A stretch of DNA of 64,000 nt. It comes from Azonexus hydrophilus DSM 23864. Lineage in GTDB: Bacteria; Pseudomonadota; Gammaproteobacteria; Burkholderiales; Rhodocyclaceae. The notes below the pieces were generated by a model. It made no database searches, had not been told where the DNA came from, and saw only the letters and a list, made by a program, of their open reading frames with translations. Positions 19,806 to 29,246 of this stretch are shown piece by piece; position 1 is the stretch's first letter; the number at the start of each line of letters is the position of its first letter. A program made the position numbers and the translations under genes. Location of the stretch: contig NZ_KE386925.1 in NCBI RefSeq assembly GCF_000429605.1, positions 399,209 to 463,208 of the forward strand. The letters run 5' to 3'.

Positions 19806-20521
19806 GGCAATCCCAGAATTTCCGCCGGTCGCTGACTAACCATTTTCCAGGCGGCAGATTCGCCAACGATATCAGCTGCCGCCAGAAACCCCTCGCGCAA
19901 GCGCGGCGGGCGATGTTGAAGATTATGTGCATCCGTGGCGATCACGTGCGCCCAGCCATTTTCAAGAATGCGCCTGGCCACTTGCTGCGATGCTTCACCA
20001 AAACGCCCGGCAATCGATCCCGCAGTCAGTTGCAGCCAGCATCCGGCTTCAAGCAGACCGAGCAGACGATCAGGCTGGGCCATGATGGCCTTGTTCCGTT
20101 CCGGATGCGCCAGCAATGGGCGAACCTTCAGTTGCCCGAGTTTCTCGATGAACTGCTGGCTACCGACGGGAATCGACTGATGGGGAAACTCGAGCAGCAT
20201 CACGCGATAACCATCAATTTCGCCCAGGAAGGGAATTTCACCGTCCAGTAGCAACTCGAGCGACTCGACACCGAGGCGAACCTCCCCGCCCAAACGCAAT
20301 TGCAAGGGAATTCCGGCTGCCACCAGTGCTTCCTGGAAAGCAGTCAGGCGCGGCAACAACGCGGTCCGGAAATTTTCATAGCGACCAGGATGAACATGTG
20401 GCGTCACCACCGAGACCTTGATGCCATCATCGACCGCCAGTCGTGCCAGCGCCAGGCCCTCCTCCAGCGTTTGCGCACCGTCATCCACGCCGGGGAGCAA
20501 GTGCGAATGCAGATCGATCAT
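19796..20521 (-). CDS. CpsB/YwqE-type PHP tyrosine-protein phosphatase
   Basis: A 241-residue metal-dependent PHP-domain phosphatase that removes phosphate from BY-kinases and so tunes polysaccharide chain length and export. The N-terminal MIDLHSHLLPGVDDG is the defining CpsB/CapC/YwqE motif, and further metal ligands appear in VVTPHVHPGRY, LLAHPERN and VIATDAHN. I take the ATG at 20521 since family members start at this motif; the open frame extends to 20575, where it would overlap the kinase gene. Its presence straight after the Wzc-like kinase gene (28 bp gap) gives a kinase/phosphatase pair in one operon. Confidence 0.88.
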   Translation of the reverse strand: MIDLHSHLLPGVDDGAQTLEEGLALARLAVDDGIKVSVVTPHVHPGRYENFRTALLPRLTAFQEALVAAGIPLQLRLGGEVRLGVESLELLLDGEIPFLGEIDGYRVMLLEFPHQSIPVGSQQFIEKLGQLKVRPLLAHPERNKAIMAQPDRLLGLLEAGCWLQLTAGSIAGRFGEASQQVARRILENGWAHVIATDAHNLQHRPPRLREGFLAAADIVGESAAWKMVSQRPAEILGLPCN

Positions 20522-20549
20522 GCCGGGAACTGCCCGAAAGCAGGATGCA

Positions 20550-22781
20550 TCAGGCCTTGCCGCTTTCTTCGCCATAGGTCACGCCGTAACCTCCCTGATA
20601 CCCCTGGTAACCGTAACCACTGTAGTCACCATAGTATTTGCCGGCTTTGGCCATGTCGAACTGGTTGAGTACCACGCCGAGGATCTGGCCATCTGCACGG
20701 CGAATCCGCTGGATACCCTTGCGCGCAACCTGATAGGGCGTCGACTCGGCCTTGCTGACGTAGATCGTTCCATTGGTCAGCGCAGCAATCACCAGCGCGT
20801 CGGAAACCAGTTCCACCGGCGGCGAATCGATGATGATCACCTCGAAATGCTTGCCCAGATGCTCAAGTGTTTCCTTGAAGCGCTGCGACAACAGTAATTC
20901 GAGCGGATTGGGCGGAATGCTGCCGGACGGCATCAACATCAGGCTCGAGCCTTCGACGGATTGCAGGCATTCCTGCAAGGTCGCCGAACCGGCCACGAAA
21001 TTCGACAAACCCTTGGCCCCGACCGGAATCTCCAGCCCCTTGGAAACCGCCGGACGGCGCATGTCGGCGTCGATCAGCAGGGTCTTCTTGGTGTGGGCAT
21101 GCGCCATCGCCAGGTTGATCGAGAAGGTCGTCTTGCCTTCACCCGGCACGCTGGAAGTCACCAGGAGCGTGCGCCGCGGCAAATCAATGCCCGACAGCAG
21201 CACGCCGGTGCGAGCTGTCCGGATGGCTTCGGCATAGATGGATTTTGGCTGATCGAGGAAAATTCGTGCCGTCTTGGTTCGCTGCACCTCTTCCTTGCTA
21301 AGCAGGGGCAGCGTGGTAAGAATCGGCTGCTTCAAACGCGCCTCGACGTCTTCCGTTGTCTTCAGGGTATTGTCGAGACGGTCACGCAAGAGTGCAGCAA
21401 GCACGCCCAGGAACAAACCCAGCACAAAGGCAATCACGACAATCTGGGTTTTCTTCGGCTTGATCGGCTTGTCAGCGATAACCGCCGGATCGACCACGCG
21501 GGCAATCGGCGTCTGCAAGTCACCGGTGACGTTGGTTTCCTTGGTCCGCTTGATGAACATGTCGTACATCTGACGATTGGCCTCGACCTCACGCTCGTAA
21601 ATGCTCAACTCACCTTCCTTGCGATTCAGCACCTGAACAGAACCCTTGGCCGAATTCAGTACCCCCTCCAGGGTACTTTCCGTACCGCGCGCCACCTCGT
21701 ACTCGCGAATCACGCTGGCGACAATCGAATCGACCTGACGACGCAGGTTATCCCGAGCCGACTCCAGTTCGCTTTCAGCCTGAACGTAACGGGGATGCTC
21801 CTTGCCGTAACGCTGACTGACTTCCGACAGTTTGCGTTCAGCAATACCCTCGGCCCGCTTGGCATCGGCCACGATAGGATTGCGCAATACCGCCGGCAAG
21901 CTGCTCAAATCACTACCTTTGGGCGCCGAACGGATCTGCTGGTAGGCTCCCTCGGCCTCGGCGCGCTTCATGCGGGCTTCAACCAGACGCCCCATGACTT
22001 CCTCGATCTGCCGCCCGGCGCCGCTCTGGGTAACGCTCTTGAGATCGACAATACCCTCGCGCTCGCGGAATTCCTGCAAAGCCTTTTCAGAATCGTTGAG
22101 TTTCTTGCGCAGATCGCTCAACTGATCCTGCAACCAGCCACTGGCCTGGCGCGTCAACTTGAAACGAGCCTCCAGATCGGTCTCGATGTACACCTCGGCC
22201 GTCACATTGGCCACCCGTGCGGCCAAGGCCGCATCGCTGGAGTCGAAACTAACCTTGGCCAACTGACTGAGCCGGATCGGTTCTACTGTCAGCTTGCTGG
22301 AGAAACTCTCGTAAACTGCCTCGGCAAGCAATTTGTCGGTCCACTCCTTAGGCTCGTCACTGAAGCCAATACTGGCCAGTAGGGACCCCTCTTTCGCGCG
22401 AGGATCGAATTCCTCGTGTTCCCACAATTTGAGTTTCTCGATTGTCCTGATCGCCACTTCACGCGACTTGATGATCTCCACCTGGGTCTGGAAATGCTCG
22501 CGGTTCTGCGAAATACCGGAATAGACATCCTCGATCGACAACAGCTTGGACTTGTTTGCTTCAATCAGAACAGTTGCCGTAGAACGGTAAACCGGCGTCA
22601 TGACCAGAACGATCACGACGGCAAGCAAGGCAACAACCAGCCCAAAGCCAATGATCTGCTTCTTGCGCTTGAGAATGCTGCGCCAATATTCGAGCAACTC
22701 CAGTTTTTCTTCCCTATCCTCTGGGTCGTGGAGGAAAAGGGGCTTGTGGTTTTCGGAATCTGCTACTGGAGATTGAGACAT
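20550..22781 (-). CDS. Wzc-like polysaccharide co-polymerase with BY-kinase domain
   Basis: A 743-residue inner-membrane protein that controls polysaccharide chain length and autophosphorylates on tyrosines. N-terminal Wzz domain: helix at about 40-62 (IIGFGLVVALLAVVIVLVM), long periplasmic coiled-coil region, second helix at about 435-455. C-terminal kinase: Walker A SSVPGEGKTTFSINLA, Walker A' LLIDADMRRP, Walker B VIIIDSPPV. The tail is rich in tyrosines (KYYGDYSGYGYQGYQGGYG), the phosphorylation cluster. The ATG at 22781 is preferred to an in-frame TTG at 22799. It lies between the Wza-like and CpsB-like genes, the usual order of exopolysaccharide export operons. Confidence 0.93.
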   Translation of the reverse strand: MSQSPVADSENHKPLFLHDPEDREEKLELLEYWRSILKRKKQIIGFGLVVALLAVVIVLVMTPVYRSTATVLIEANKSKLLSIEDVYSGISQNREHFQTQVEIIKSREVAIRTIEKLKLWEHEEFDPRAKEGSLLASIGFSDEPKEWTDKLLAEAVYESFSSKLTVEPIRLSQLAKVSFDSSDAALAARVANVTAEVYIETDLEARFKLTRQASGWLQDQLSDLRKKLNDSEKALQEFREREGIVDLKSVTQSGAGRQIEEVMGRLVEARMKRAEAEGAYQQIRSAPKGSDLSSLPAVLRNPIVADAKRAEGIAERKLSEVSQRYGKEHPRYVQAESELESARDNLRRQVDSIVASVIREYEVARGTESTLEGVLNSAKGSVQVLNRKEGELSIYEREVEANRQMYDMFIKRTKETNVTGDLQTPIARVVDPAVIADKPIKPKKTQIVVIAFVLGLFLGVLAALLRDRLDNTLKTTEDVEARLKQPILTTLPLLSKEEVQRTKTARIFLDQPKSIYAEAIRTARTGVLLSGIDLPRRTLLVTSSVPGEGKTTFSINLAMAHAHTKKTLLIDADMRRPAVSKGLEIPVGAKGLSNFVAGSATLQECLQSVEGSSLMLMPSGSIPPNPLELLLSQRFKETLEHLGKHFEVIIIDSPPVELVSDALVIAALTNGTIYVSKAESTPYQVARKGIQRIRRADGQILGVVLNQFDMAKAGKYYGDYSGYGYQGYQGGYGVTYGEESGKA

Positions 22782-22822
22782 GGCGCTCACTTGCGTCAAA
22801 ACTAATATGGAAAGTCAGAAGA

Positions 22823-23425
22823 TCAGAAAAAGCTCTCGTCAACCGTGACAATGTCGCCAGGGAAAACAAGGGTATTCAGGTCGACGCGCTGCGAACGCTG
22901 GGTAACGTCGCGTTCACGGATGATGTAGATTTTGGTCAGGGAAGCCCGTTCGCGAAATCCGCCAGCCAGCGAGGCTGCCTTGCGTATCGTCAAACCCGGC
23001 TGATAAGGATAACCACCAGGCTTCTCGACCATGCCGTTGATGTAGAAAGGGCGGTATTCGTCAATACTGACAGAGACCTTGGGATTCACCAGATAACGGC
23101 CGCGCAAGGCATCCTCGACAGTGCGTTCCAGCTCTCCGATAGTCAGGCCAAAGGCCCGCACTTCGCCGATAGCCGGCAACGAAACGGTACCAGCATCGGT
23201 CAAGCGAACCTTTTCCTTGCTCAGATCTTCTTCACCCAGCACCCGGACAGTCAGCACATCGCCAGATGACAAACGATAGTTTGACAGGCCAGTAATCGCC
23301 GCCTGAACAGCCAACGGCGCCTCGGATGTCAAGGACGGAACCGATTCGCTCTCCGGGTTGGTCTGGGCATAGGCATGAGCCACGCCAAAGGAAAAAACGA
23401 GTGCTATCAACCAACGAAACAACAT
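22823..23425 (-). CDS. Polysaccharide export protein (Wza-like, Poly_export plus SLBB)
   Basis: A 200-residue exported protein. After a Sec signal peptide (MLFRWLIALVFSFGVAHAYAQ, no lipobox Cys, so not a lipoprotein as Wza is) it has a Poly_export domain (about 45-115, YRLSSGDVLTVRVLGEEDLS ... VSLPAIGEVRA) and one SLBB-type domain (about 118-195, YINGMVEKPGGYPYQPGLTI). It should form the periplasmic/outer-membrane gate with the downstream Wzc-like kinase, 41 bp on. The ATG at 23425 is chosen; a GTG at 23434 lies nearer the AAGGGGGA site and is a fair alternative. The short size is typical of EpsE-type exporters that rely on a separate outer-membrane barrel, here the preceding gene. Confidence 0.9.
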   Translation of the reverse strand: MLFRWLIALVFSFGVAHAYAQTNPESESVPSLTSEAPLAVQAAITGLSNYRLSSGDVLTVRVLGEEDLSKEKVRLTDAGTVSLPAIGEVRAFGLTIGELERTVEDALRGRYLVNPKVSVSIDEYRPFYINGMVEKPGGYPYQPGLTIRKAASLAGGFRERASLTKIYIIRERDVTQRSQRVDLNTLVFPGDIVTVDESFF

Positions 23426-23446
23426 CACCGGCACATTCCCCCTTGG

Positions 23447-24820
23447 TTACAGGACAGCTTCGAGCGTCAACATGAACACGTCACGCTGGAAATCATTGAC
23501 GTTCACAGTGGAGTCACGTTTGGTGCGATTCCAGTTAAGGCCAGCGCGGAAGTTGTAACCAAGCTCACGATAGAAACCGATGCCGAAATTCTTGGTCGTA
23601 TCGTCGCGGGCAATTCCATTGTAGTTCGAACGAACCACACCAGCATTGACACTGGAGGATATGTAGCTCGCCCATTTGTGGTTCCAACTCAGGGAATGGC
23701 TACGATTGTTGATGTAGTAGTTACCGGCGCCGCTGCTCGAATCGGCAATATCCTGCGCCGATTGCAGACTGAATTCGGAATAGGTCAGCGGCGCCCAGGT
23801 CACACCGGCCTCCCACGTTGCCGCGGAAGGATCACGACGTGATGCATCGTCGTAATTCTTGTAGGCACGCCCGAGCTTGATCATCCCGGTCGTTTTCGCC
23901 GTCATATCCCAGGTCGCGCCGATCAGCAACTTGAGATAATCATTGTCACTGGTCGAGGTGGCTGAAACGTAATCACTGCGGGTATTACGCGCTTCGAAAA
24001 CCAGCGAAGTCTTGGGCATCACGCGATAGAAGAAACGCCCGGAAAGCATCAGCATATCGACGTCGGAATCCTGCGTAAAAGCGCGATTATTCGTGTAGCG
24101 TTTCTGCATCCACGAAGACTCCAGTTCTAGGCGCCCGACTGCCCCTGGCGCGCCATAAATACCGACCAAACGAGCCACCGGCGCATGCCATTCATCGGGA
24201 GAACTGCTGCTGACGCGATCCGTCGAACCACGCGCATCGGAACGCCACTGGTAACCCACTCCCCAGCCAAGACGAGCACGGGTCGTGAAGTAATTGTCGC
24301 CAGCAAGCCAGATATCATGATGTTGGAAATCATCATCCGACGAAGCGGCGTAGTGTCCATAGTTACCGGCGTAACTGAAGGTATAGCGGTCGCCGCTACG
24401 CTTCATCTCGGCGACCACTTCCGGCCTAAGAATAACGACGCTCGATGATTTTTCATTGGTCGCAGTACCGCCGACATTGTCGTTGTGACCGATCGCCAGG
24501 CTTGCTGCTGGATAGACAAAAATCCCGTTCTGGAAACGGATCGGACGCCCCTTGCCCGCATTGGTCAGAATGGCACCTTGCTCCGGCGTGCTGGCACTGC
24601 CGATACCCGAACCCGAGAGTTCATAACCGGCACTGGCCGAGCGCTGACCAGCACCGACCGAGGCATCTCCCCCGATAACCGGCGTCCGGACTGTTGGCAC
24701 ATTCAGCGACGGCACTTCGGCTTCCGCTGGCGCTGCAGAGCCAGATGCTGCGTCAGCCGCCATGACATTACCCAACATTCCCAGCGCGAGAATGAGTCCG
24801 ATTGCAGAACGCGTTTCCAT
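23447..24820 (-). CDS. Outer-membrane beta-barrel protein of the polysaccharide export operon
   Basis: A 457-residue exported protein. The signal peptide is METRSAIGLILALGMLGNVMAADA; then comes a Pro/Ser/Ala-rich linker and, from about residue 100, alternating strands (FSYAGNYGHYA, LGWGVGYQWRSDA, LELESSWMQKRY) to a C-terminal hydrophobic strand (VFMLTLEAVL), typical of outer-membrane barrels of the BBP2_2/EpsL-like type seen next to exopolysaccharide genes. It is the first gene of the export operon, 21 bp before the Wza-like gene. GGAGG is 6 bp from an in-frame TTG at 24829 and 15 bp from the ATG at 24820, so the TTG may be the true start, adding three residues. The exact role (secretin-like pore or scaffold) is unknown. 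Confidence 0.82.
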   Translation of the reverse strand: METRSAIGLILALGMLGNVMAADAASGSAAPAEAEVPSLNVPTVRTPVIGGDASVGAGQRSASAGYELSGSGIGSASTPEQGAILTNAGKGRPIRFQNGIFVYPAASLAIGHNDNVGGTATNEKSSSVVILRPEVVAEMKRSGDRYTFSYAGNYGHYAASSDDDFQHHDIWLAGDNYFTTRARLGWGVGYQWRSDARGSTDRVSSSSPDEWHAPVARLVGIYGAPGAVGRLELESSWMQKRYTNNRAFTQDSDVDMLMLSGRFFYRVMPKTSLVFEARNTRSDYVSATSTSDNDYLKLLIGATWDMTAKTTGMIKLGRAYKNYDDASRRDPSAATWEAGVTWAPLTYSEFSLQSAQDIADSSSGAGNYYINNRSHSLSWNHKWASYISSSVNAGVVRSNYNGIARDDTTKNFGIGFYRELGYNFRAGLNWNRTKRDSTVNVNDFQRDVFMLTLEAVL

Positions 24821-24856
24821 CGTGTGCAAGATACACCTCCACTTGTTATCCACCCG

Positions 24857-24875
24857 GCCATGTCATAAACATGGC
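24857..24875. promoter_or_regulatory. Inverted repeat in the export-operon leader
   Basis: A perfect 7 bp inverted repeat (GCCATGT - 5 bases - ACATGGC) lies 36 bp upstream of the barrel gene's ATG. It could be a repressor site or a stem-loop near the ribosome site. A second, looser pair (GAGTCCA ... TGGACTC) lies at about 24909-24967. No clear -35/-10 or sigma-54 site could be called. Confidence 0.45.
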
Positions 24876-25067
24876 GCACCGACATAATGATAACCCGGCG
24901 ACATAGACGAGTCCACATGATGGTGCACCGCAAAACCACCAAAAAACAGCGTTTTACGAGATGGACTCACACAAACAGATGAATATCGAACACTGATAAT
25001 ATTTTTGGTATATTTTTTTCAGCACACTTACAACATGGAAGAGACCGGGGAAGCCGACAAGCCTTCC

Positions 25068-27659
25068 TCAGACAGTTTTGCCAAGCCACTTCAGCAAGCC
25101 CGCGAAAAGCTGCTCGGGGTGAATCGGCTTGGACAGGTGCTCGTTCATACCTGCGGCAAAGCAGGCCTGACGATCCTCTTCGTAGGCATTCGCCGTCATC
25201 GCCAGGATCGGCGTACGCTGGTTGAGCGAATCAGCCCGGATTGCCCGAGTCGCATCGACACCGTTGAGGTTCGGCATCTGCATATCCATCAATATCGCCG
25301 AATAACAGTTTTGGCGCGCCATCTCCACTGCCTGCAAACCGTCCACGGCCAGATCGACGACCAAACCCACCTCTTCCAGCAGACAACATGAAACCTCGCT
25401 GTTGATCGGCTCATCCTCAACCAGCAACACCCTCGTCCCCGTAAATTCCCTGCGCAACTGAAGTTCCGGCAGTTCATTCAGCGTACTGCCCGCCGCCACC
25501 CCGGACAACACCTGATACTTTTGCAGACGTACTTCAAACCAGAACGTGCTACCAGACCCAAACTGGCTCTCCACGCCCATCCTGCCCTCCATCAACTCCA
25601 CCAGACGACGACTGATCGCCAGACCAAGCCCGGTCCCACCGTAACGGCGAGTCGTTGAACTATCGGCCTGCTCGAAGGATTGGAACAGACGATCGACGTC
25701 CTCAGGCCTTACGCCAACCCCGGTATCGATAACTTCGCAACGCAACAAAATGTCTGCGGTAGATTCATCAGTAACATCAAAGCGCACCGACACCGACCCG
25801 AAATTCGTGAACTTGACTGCGTTGCCGACCAGATTGATCAGCACCTGACCGAGACGGAGCGGATCTCCCAAAAGATAATCCGGAATGGTGTGCGGCAAAG
25901 GCGCCACCAATAGGCGCAAGTTCTTTTCCTCAGCCCGGTGCGCAAGTACACCATCCATGTTGTCAATCACATCCTGCAAACGAAATGGCGACAACTCCAA
26001 GGTCATCCGCTGCGCTTCGATCTTCGAGATATCGAGAATATCGTTGATCAAGGCGAGCAAATGCTGGGAAGACTGCTTGGCCTTGAGCAATTGCGAACGT
26101 GCTTTGGAATCGCCGGTCCGTCGCCAGACCAGATCGATCATCCCCATGATCCCGTTCATCGGCGTCCGCAATTCATGGCTCATGTTTGCCAGGAAGGCAC
26201 TCTTTGCCCGACTTGCTGCCTCGGCAGCTTCCTTGGCATCCTTCAACTGCTCCGTCCGCTCAGCCACAAGCGCTTCCAGATTGTCACGATGCAACTGCAA
26301 CTCCTGTTGCACCTGCTTCAACTCCGTAACATCCGTGATACCCCCGATCAAGCCGGCGATGCTGCCATTGGCATGAAGAAAAGTCGCTTTGTGAAAAATC
26401 ACATGCCGCAGCCCTTCGGGCTGTTGAATCACCCAATCGTAAGTCTGAGTTCCCGGATGTTCGAACAAGGCTGCATCCATCTCATGGTAGCGCTGGGCGA
26501 TTTCGACCGGCGCCATATCGAATACCGATTTGCCGATGATTTCCTCGCGCGTCTTTCCCAACAGACGTTCGAATGCCTGATTACATCCCAGATAGCGACC
26601 TTCTGCATCCTTGTAGAAAAAAGGAACCGGCAAACTCTCGACGAGTGTCTGCATGAACAAGCCCTGATTGCGAATCTGCCCCCAATACCGGCGTAACATC
26701 CATGCAGCACATAGCGTTGCCAGAAAGAACATCAGCAACAAGGCCACGGTATGACGAACCTCCCGCTGCCAATCAGTCAGAAAATCAACAGGCGCCATCG
26801 CGACAGTCAACATGAACGGCGTATCGCGAATTGTCCGGAAAGCGTGAATGCGCTGCACACCGTCTTCGCCAGCACCTCTGAAAAATCCGGCTTCCACCTT
26901 GGCATCAAGCAAGGCCTGCAGGCCAGGAGAAACACCAACCGAACCAGGCTCTCCATGACGCCCGTCAATCGGAGGATAACGTGTCAGCAATGCTTCACTG
27001 CGATGACGAATCTCTGCCACCCCGTTCTTGCCCAAACTCAAAGGTGACAGCAAACGGGTGAAATGATCGAGCGTCACAGCAGCAGTCACTACGCCCGCAA
27101 ATTCCCCTTGTGCATCACGATAGGAACGCGTAAACGCCACCACCCAGATTTTTGACACCCGCCCCATTACCGGTTCTGCAACAATCAGAGCGGCACCTGG
27201 CGCAGCCCGGTGCTCGGAAAAAAAAGGCCGATCAACGACGGAAACCGGCGATGCAGGATCAACCCCTTTTCCCCAGTTCAACACCCCATCGCGTTGACTC
27301 ACGCGAAATGCATCAACAGCCGGGTGTCGTGCCAGATGCAACTGCAGGAGGTGTTCGATTGCCTCATCCGACAATCCACCGAGCGAAGCCTGCGATTCGA
27401 GCACATCGACGATACTCAGCAAGCCAAGATCAATACGCCGGATCGAATCCGCCGCCCCCAACTCCAGCAAGGCTGCCAAATTCGCTGTATTCGTCTGGAC
27501 CTCGCTGAAGACGCGCTCACGACTCGCCTGAAGACTCTGAAAACCAATCGTCGCCATCACCGCATTGAGCAGCAAGACGCTGACGACCAGCCATGCCTGG
27601 AACCTGGAAACAGGATGCGAAAACCCCGAACGCGTTACGGGGTGAGAGGAGAACAACAT
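25068..27659 (-). CDS. Hybrid sensor histidine kinase with periplasmic sensor domain and C-terminal receiver
   Basis: An 863-residue inner-membrane sensor. Helix 1 (about 20-40), a periplasmic PDC/Cache-type sensor region (about 45-290), helix 2 (about 305-325), PAS (335-460), a coiled coil, HisKA with the phospho-His in [15 protein letters not shown], HATPase ([38 protein letters not shown]) and a receiver whose acceptor Asp is in [14 protein letters not shown] with the conserved Lys in [10 protein letters not shown]. All catalytic residues are present. The ATG at 27659 is used; the open frame extends 30 residues further without a ribosome site. It has no cognate regulator beside it. Its 3' end is 239 bp from the polysaccharide operon start, which allows but does not show a link to exopolysaccharide control. 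Confidence 0.92.
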   Translation of the reverse strand: MLFSSHPVTRSGFSHPVSRFQAWLVVSVLLLNAVMATIGFQSLQASRERVFSEVQTNTANLAALLELGAADSIRRIDLGLLSIVDVLESQASLGGLSDEAIEHLLQLHLARHPAVDAFRVSQRDGVLNWGKGVDPASPVSVVDRPFFSEHRAAPGAALIVAEPVMGRVSKIWVVAFTRSYRDAQGEFAGVVTAAVTLDHFTRLLSPLSLGKNGVAEIRHRSEALLTRYPPIDGRHGEPGSVGVSPGLQALLDAKVEAGFFRGAGEDGVQRIHAFRTIRDTPFMLTVAMAPVDFLTDWQREVRHTVALLLMFFLATLCAAWMLRRYWGQIRNQGLFMQTLVESLPVPFFYKDAEGRYLGCNQAFERLLGKTREEIIGKSVFDMAPVEIAQRYHEMDAALFEHPGTQTYDWVIQQPEGLRHVIFHKATFLHANGSIAGLIGGITDVTELKQVQQELQLHRDNLEALVAERTEQLKDAKEAAEAASRAKSAFLANMSHELRTPMNGIMGMIDLVWRRTGDSKARSQLLKAKQSSQHLLALINDILDISKIEAQRMTLELSPFRLQDVIDNMDGVLAHRAEEKNLRLLVAPLPHTIPDYLLGDPLRLGQVLINLVGNAVKFTNFGSVSVRFDVTDESTADILLRCEVIDTGVGVRPEDVDRLFQSFEQADSSTTRRYGGTGLGLAISRRLVELMEGRMGVESQFGSGSTFWFEVRLQKYQVLSGVAAGSTLNELPELQLRREFTGTRVLLVEDEPINSEVSCCLLEEVGLVVDLAVDGLQAVEMARQNCYSAILMDMQMPNLNGVDATRAIRADSLNQRTPILAMTANAYEEDRQACFAAGMNEHLSKPIHPEQLFAGLLKWLGKTV

Positions 27660-27747
27660 GCAACGATCCCGGGATTTACCCGATGAGTAACAGGGAGATT
27701 GGATTATTGCATTTTCGTCGCAGCAGTAGCCGCCGAATCGGGGACAC

Positions 27748-27780
27748 AAAAAAAGAAAAACCCCTGAATTTCAGGGGTTC
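27748..27780 (-). terminator. Rho-independent terminator after tRNA-Ser(GCU)
   Basis: A stem of AACCCCTGA / TCAGGGGTT with a tiny loop, then a T-rich run (TTTTTCTTTTTTT) on the minus strand, 10 bp after the tRNA. Confidence 0.85.
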
Positions 27781-27790
27781 TCTTGTTGCT

Positions 27791-27883
27791 TGGCGGAGAC
27801 GGAGGGATTCGAACCCTCGATCCAGGTTTTGCCCGGATGCACCCTTAGCAGGGGTGTGCCTTCGACCACTCGGCCACGTCTCC
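27791..27883 (-). tRNA. tRNA-Ser(GCU)
   Basis: A 93-base class II tRNA with encoded CCA. The acceptor stem GGAGACG pairs with CGTCTCC, the variable arm is long, the T arm reads GGTTCGAATCC, and the anticodon is GCT (complement at 27847-27849). It lies 57 bp downstream of lysC on the same strand. Confidence 0.97.
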
Positions 27884-27940
27884 TAACCGTCTTGCAACGA
27901 GGCGCGGATGATATAGTCTCCGCGCCCTTTGGTCAAACGT

Positions 27941-29161
27941 TTACTGATCCAGACCGAAGGTGCGATGCAGGACGCGCACGGCCAGTTCCAGATACTTCTC
28001 GTCGATGACGACGGAAATCTTGATTTCGGAGGTGGAAATCATCTGGATGTTGATGCCTTCGTCGGCCAGGGCCTTGAACATCTTCGAAGCAACGCCCGGG
28101 TGCGAACGCATGCCGACGCCAACAGCGGAGACCTTGCAGATCTTGTTGTCGCCGGTCACTTCACGGGCGCCCAGCTTCTGCTTGACGGTTTCCAGGATGC
28201 CCTGGGCCTTGGCATAGTCGCCGCGGTTGACCGTGAACGAGAAGTCGGTGGTGCCGTCGTGACCGACGTTCTGGATGATCATGTCGACGTCGATGTTGGC
28301 GTCGGCGATCGAGCCGAGGATCTGGTAGGCAATACCCGGGGTATCGGGAACGCCGAGCATGGTCAGCTTGGCTTCGTCGCGATTGAAGGCGATACCGGAA
28401 ATGATCGGTTGTTCCATGTTCTTGTCTTCCTCAACAGTAATCAGCGTGCCCTCGCCTTCATCCTGGAAGCTGGACAGCACGCGCAGTTTGACCTTGTACT
28501 TGCCGGCGAATTCGACCGAGCGGATCTGCAGCACCTTGGAGCCGAGGCTGGCCATTTCCAGCATTTCCTCGAAGGTGATGGTATCGAGCTTCTTCGCTTC
28601 CGGCACGACACGCGGATCGGTCGTGTAGACGCCATCGACGTCGGTGTAGATCTGGCACTCGTCGGCCTTCAGGGCCGCCGCCAGGGCCACGCCCGAGGTA
28701 TCCGAACCGCCACGGCCGAGCGTGGTGATGTTGCCGTCGGCATCGACGCCCTGGAAGCCGGCGACGATGACCACCTTGCCAGCGTCGAGATCGCGGCGGA
28801 TGTTGGCTTCGTCAATCGACAGAATTCGCGCTTTGGTGAAGGTGCTGTCGGTCAGAACCTTGACCTGGGCACCCGTGTAGCTCTTGGCATCGACCCCGAT
28901 GGCTTTCAGGCCCATGGCCAGCAGGCCGGTGGTGACCTGCTCGCCGGTACAGACCACGGCGTCGAGTTCGCGCGGATCCGGCGTGGCCTGCATTTCCTTG
29001 GCCAGCGCAATCAGCTTGTTGGTTTCACCACTCATCGCCGAGACGACGACCACGACCTGGTGGCCTTCCGCACGGAAACGGGCAACACGCCGGGCGACAT
29101 TCTTGATGCGCTCCGGGTTGGCGACCGAAGTGCCGCCGTATTTCTGAACAATCAACGCCAT
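27941..29161 (-). CDS. lysC: Aspartate kinase
   Basis: Phosphorylates aspartate, the first step to lysine, threonine and methionine. The 406-residue protein has the N-terminal kinase motif VQKYGGTSVANPERI, the FQGVDADGNITTLGRGGSDTSG segment, and two C-terminal ACT domains (about 265-400) that mediate lysine/threonine feedback; the internal GTG/ATG that would give the separate beta subunit of the Bacillus type is not assessed. It is the monofunctional, about 405-residue form usual in beta- and gammaproteobacteria. It stands apart from hom and thrC and is followed by tRNA-Ser(GCU). Confidence 0.97.
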   Translation of the reverse strand: MALIVQKYGGTSVANPERIKNVARRVARFRAEGHQVVVVVSAMSGETNKLIALAKEMQATPDPRELDAVVCTGEQVTTGLLAMGLKAIGVDAKSYTGAQVKVLTDSTFTKARILSIDEANIRRDLDAGKVVIVAGFQGVDADGNITTLGRGGSDTSGVALAAALKADECQIYTDVDGVYTTDPRVVPEAKKLDTITFEEMLEMASLGSKVLQIRSVEFAGKYKVKLRVLSSFQDEGEGTLITVEEDKNMEQPIISGIAFNRDEAKLTMLGVPDTPGIAYQILGSIADANIDVDMIIQNVGHDGTTDFSFTVNRGDYAKAQGILETVKQKLGAREVTGDNKICKVSAVGVGMRSHPGVASKMFKALADEGINIQMISTSEIKISVVIDEKYLELAVRVLHRTFGLDQ

Positions 29162-29191
29162 GGATTCATCCGTAAAAACGTTGGAAACATG

Positions 29192-29221
29192 AAAAAAGAG
29201 GGCCGGATTTTACCCCAGCCC
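29192..29221 (-). terminator. Possible terminator between the deacetylase gene and lysC
   Basis: An imperfect GC stem (GGGCTGG / CCGGCCC around an A/T-rich loop) followed by TCTTTTTT on the minus strand. It lies 26 bp after the deacetylase stop and 31 bp before the lysC start. Confidence 0.35.
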
Positions 29222-29246
29222 GCCTTTTTACAAAAGGAAGACGCCG

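Noticed and set aside
24900-25020. Sigma-54 promoter search before the polysaccharide operon
   Set aside because: The GG/GC spacing does not match the 10 bp needed between the -24 and -12 elements.
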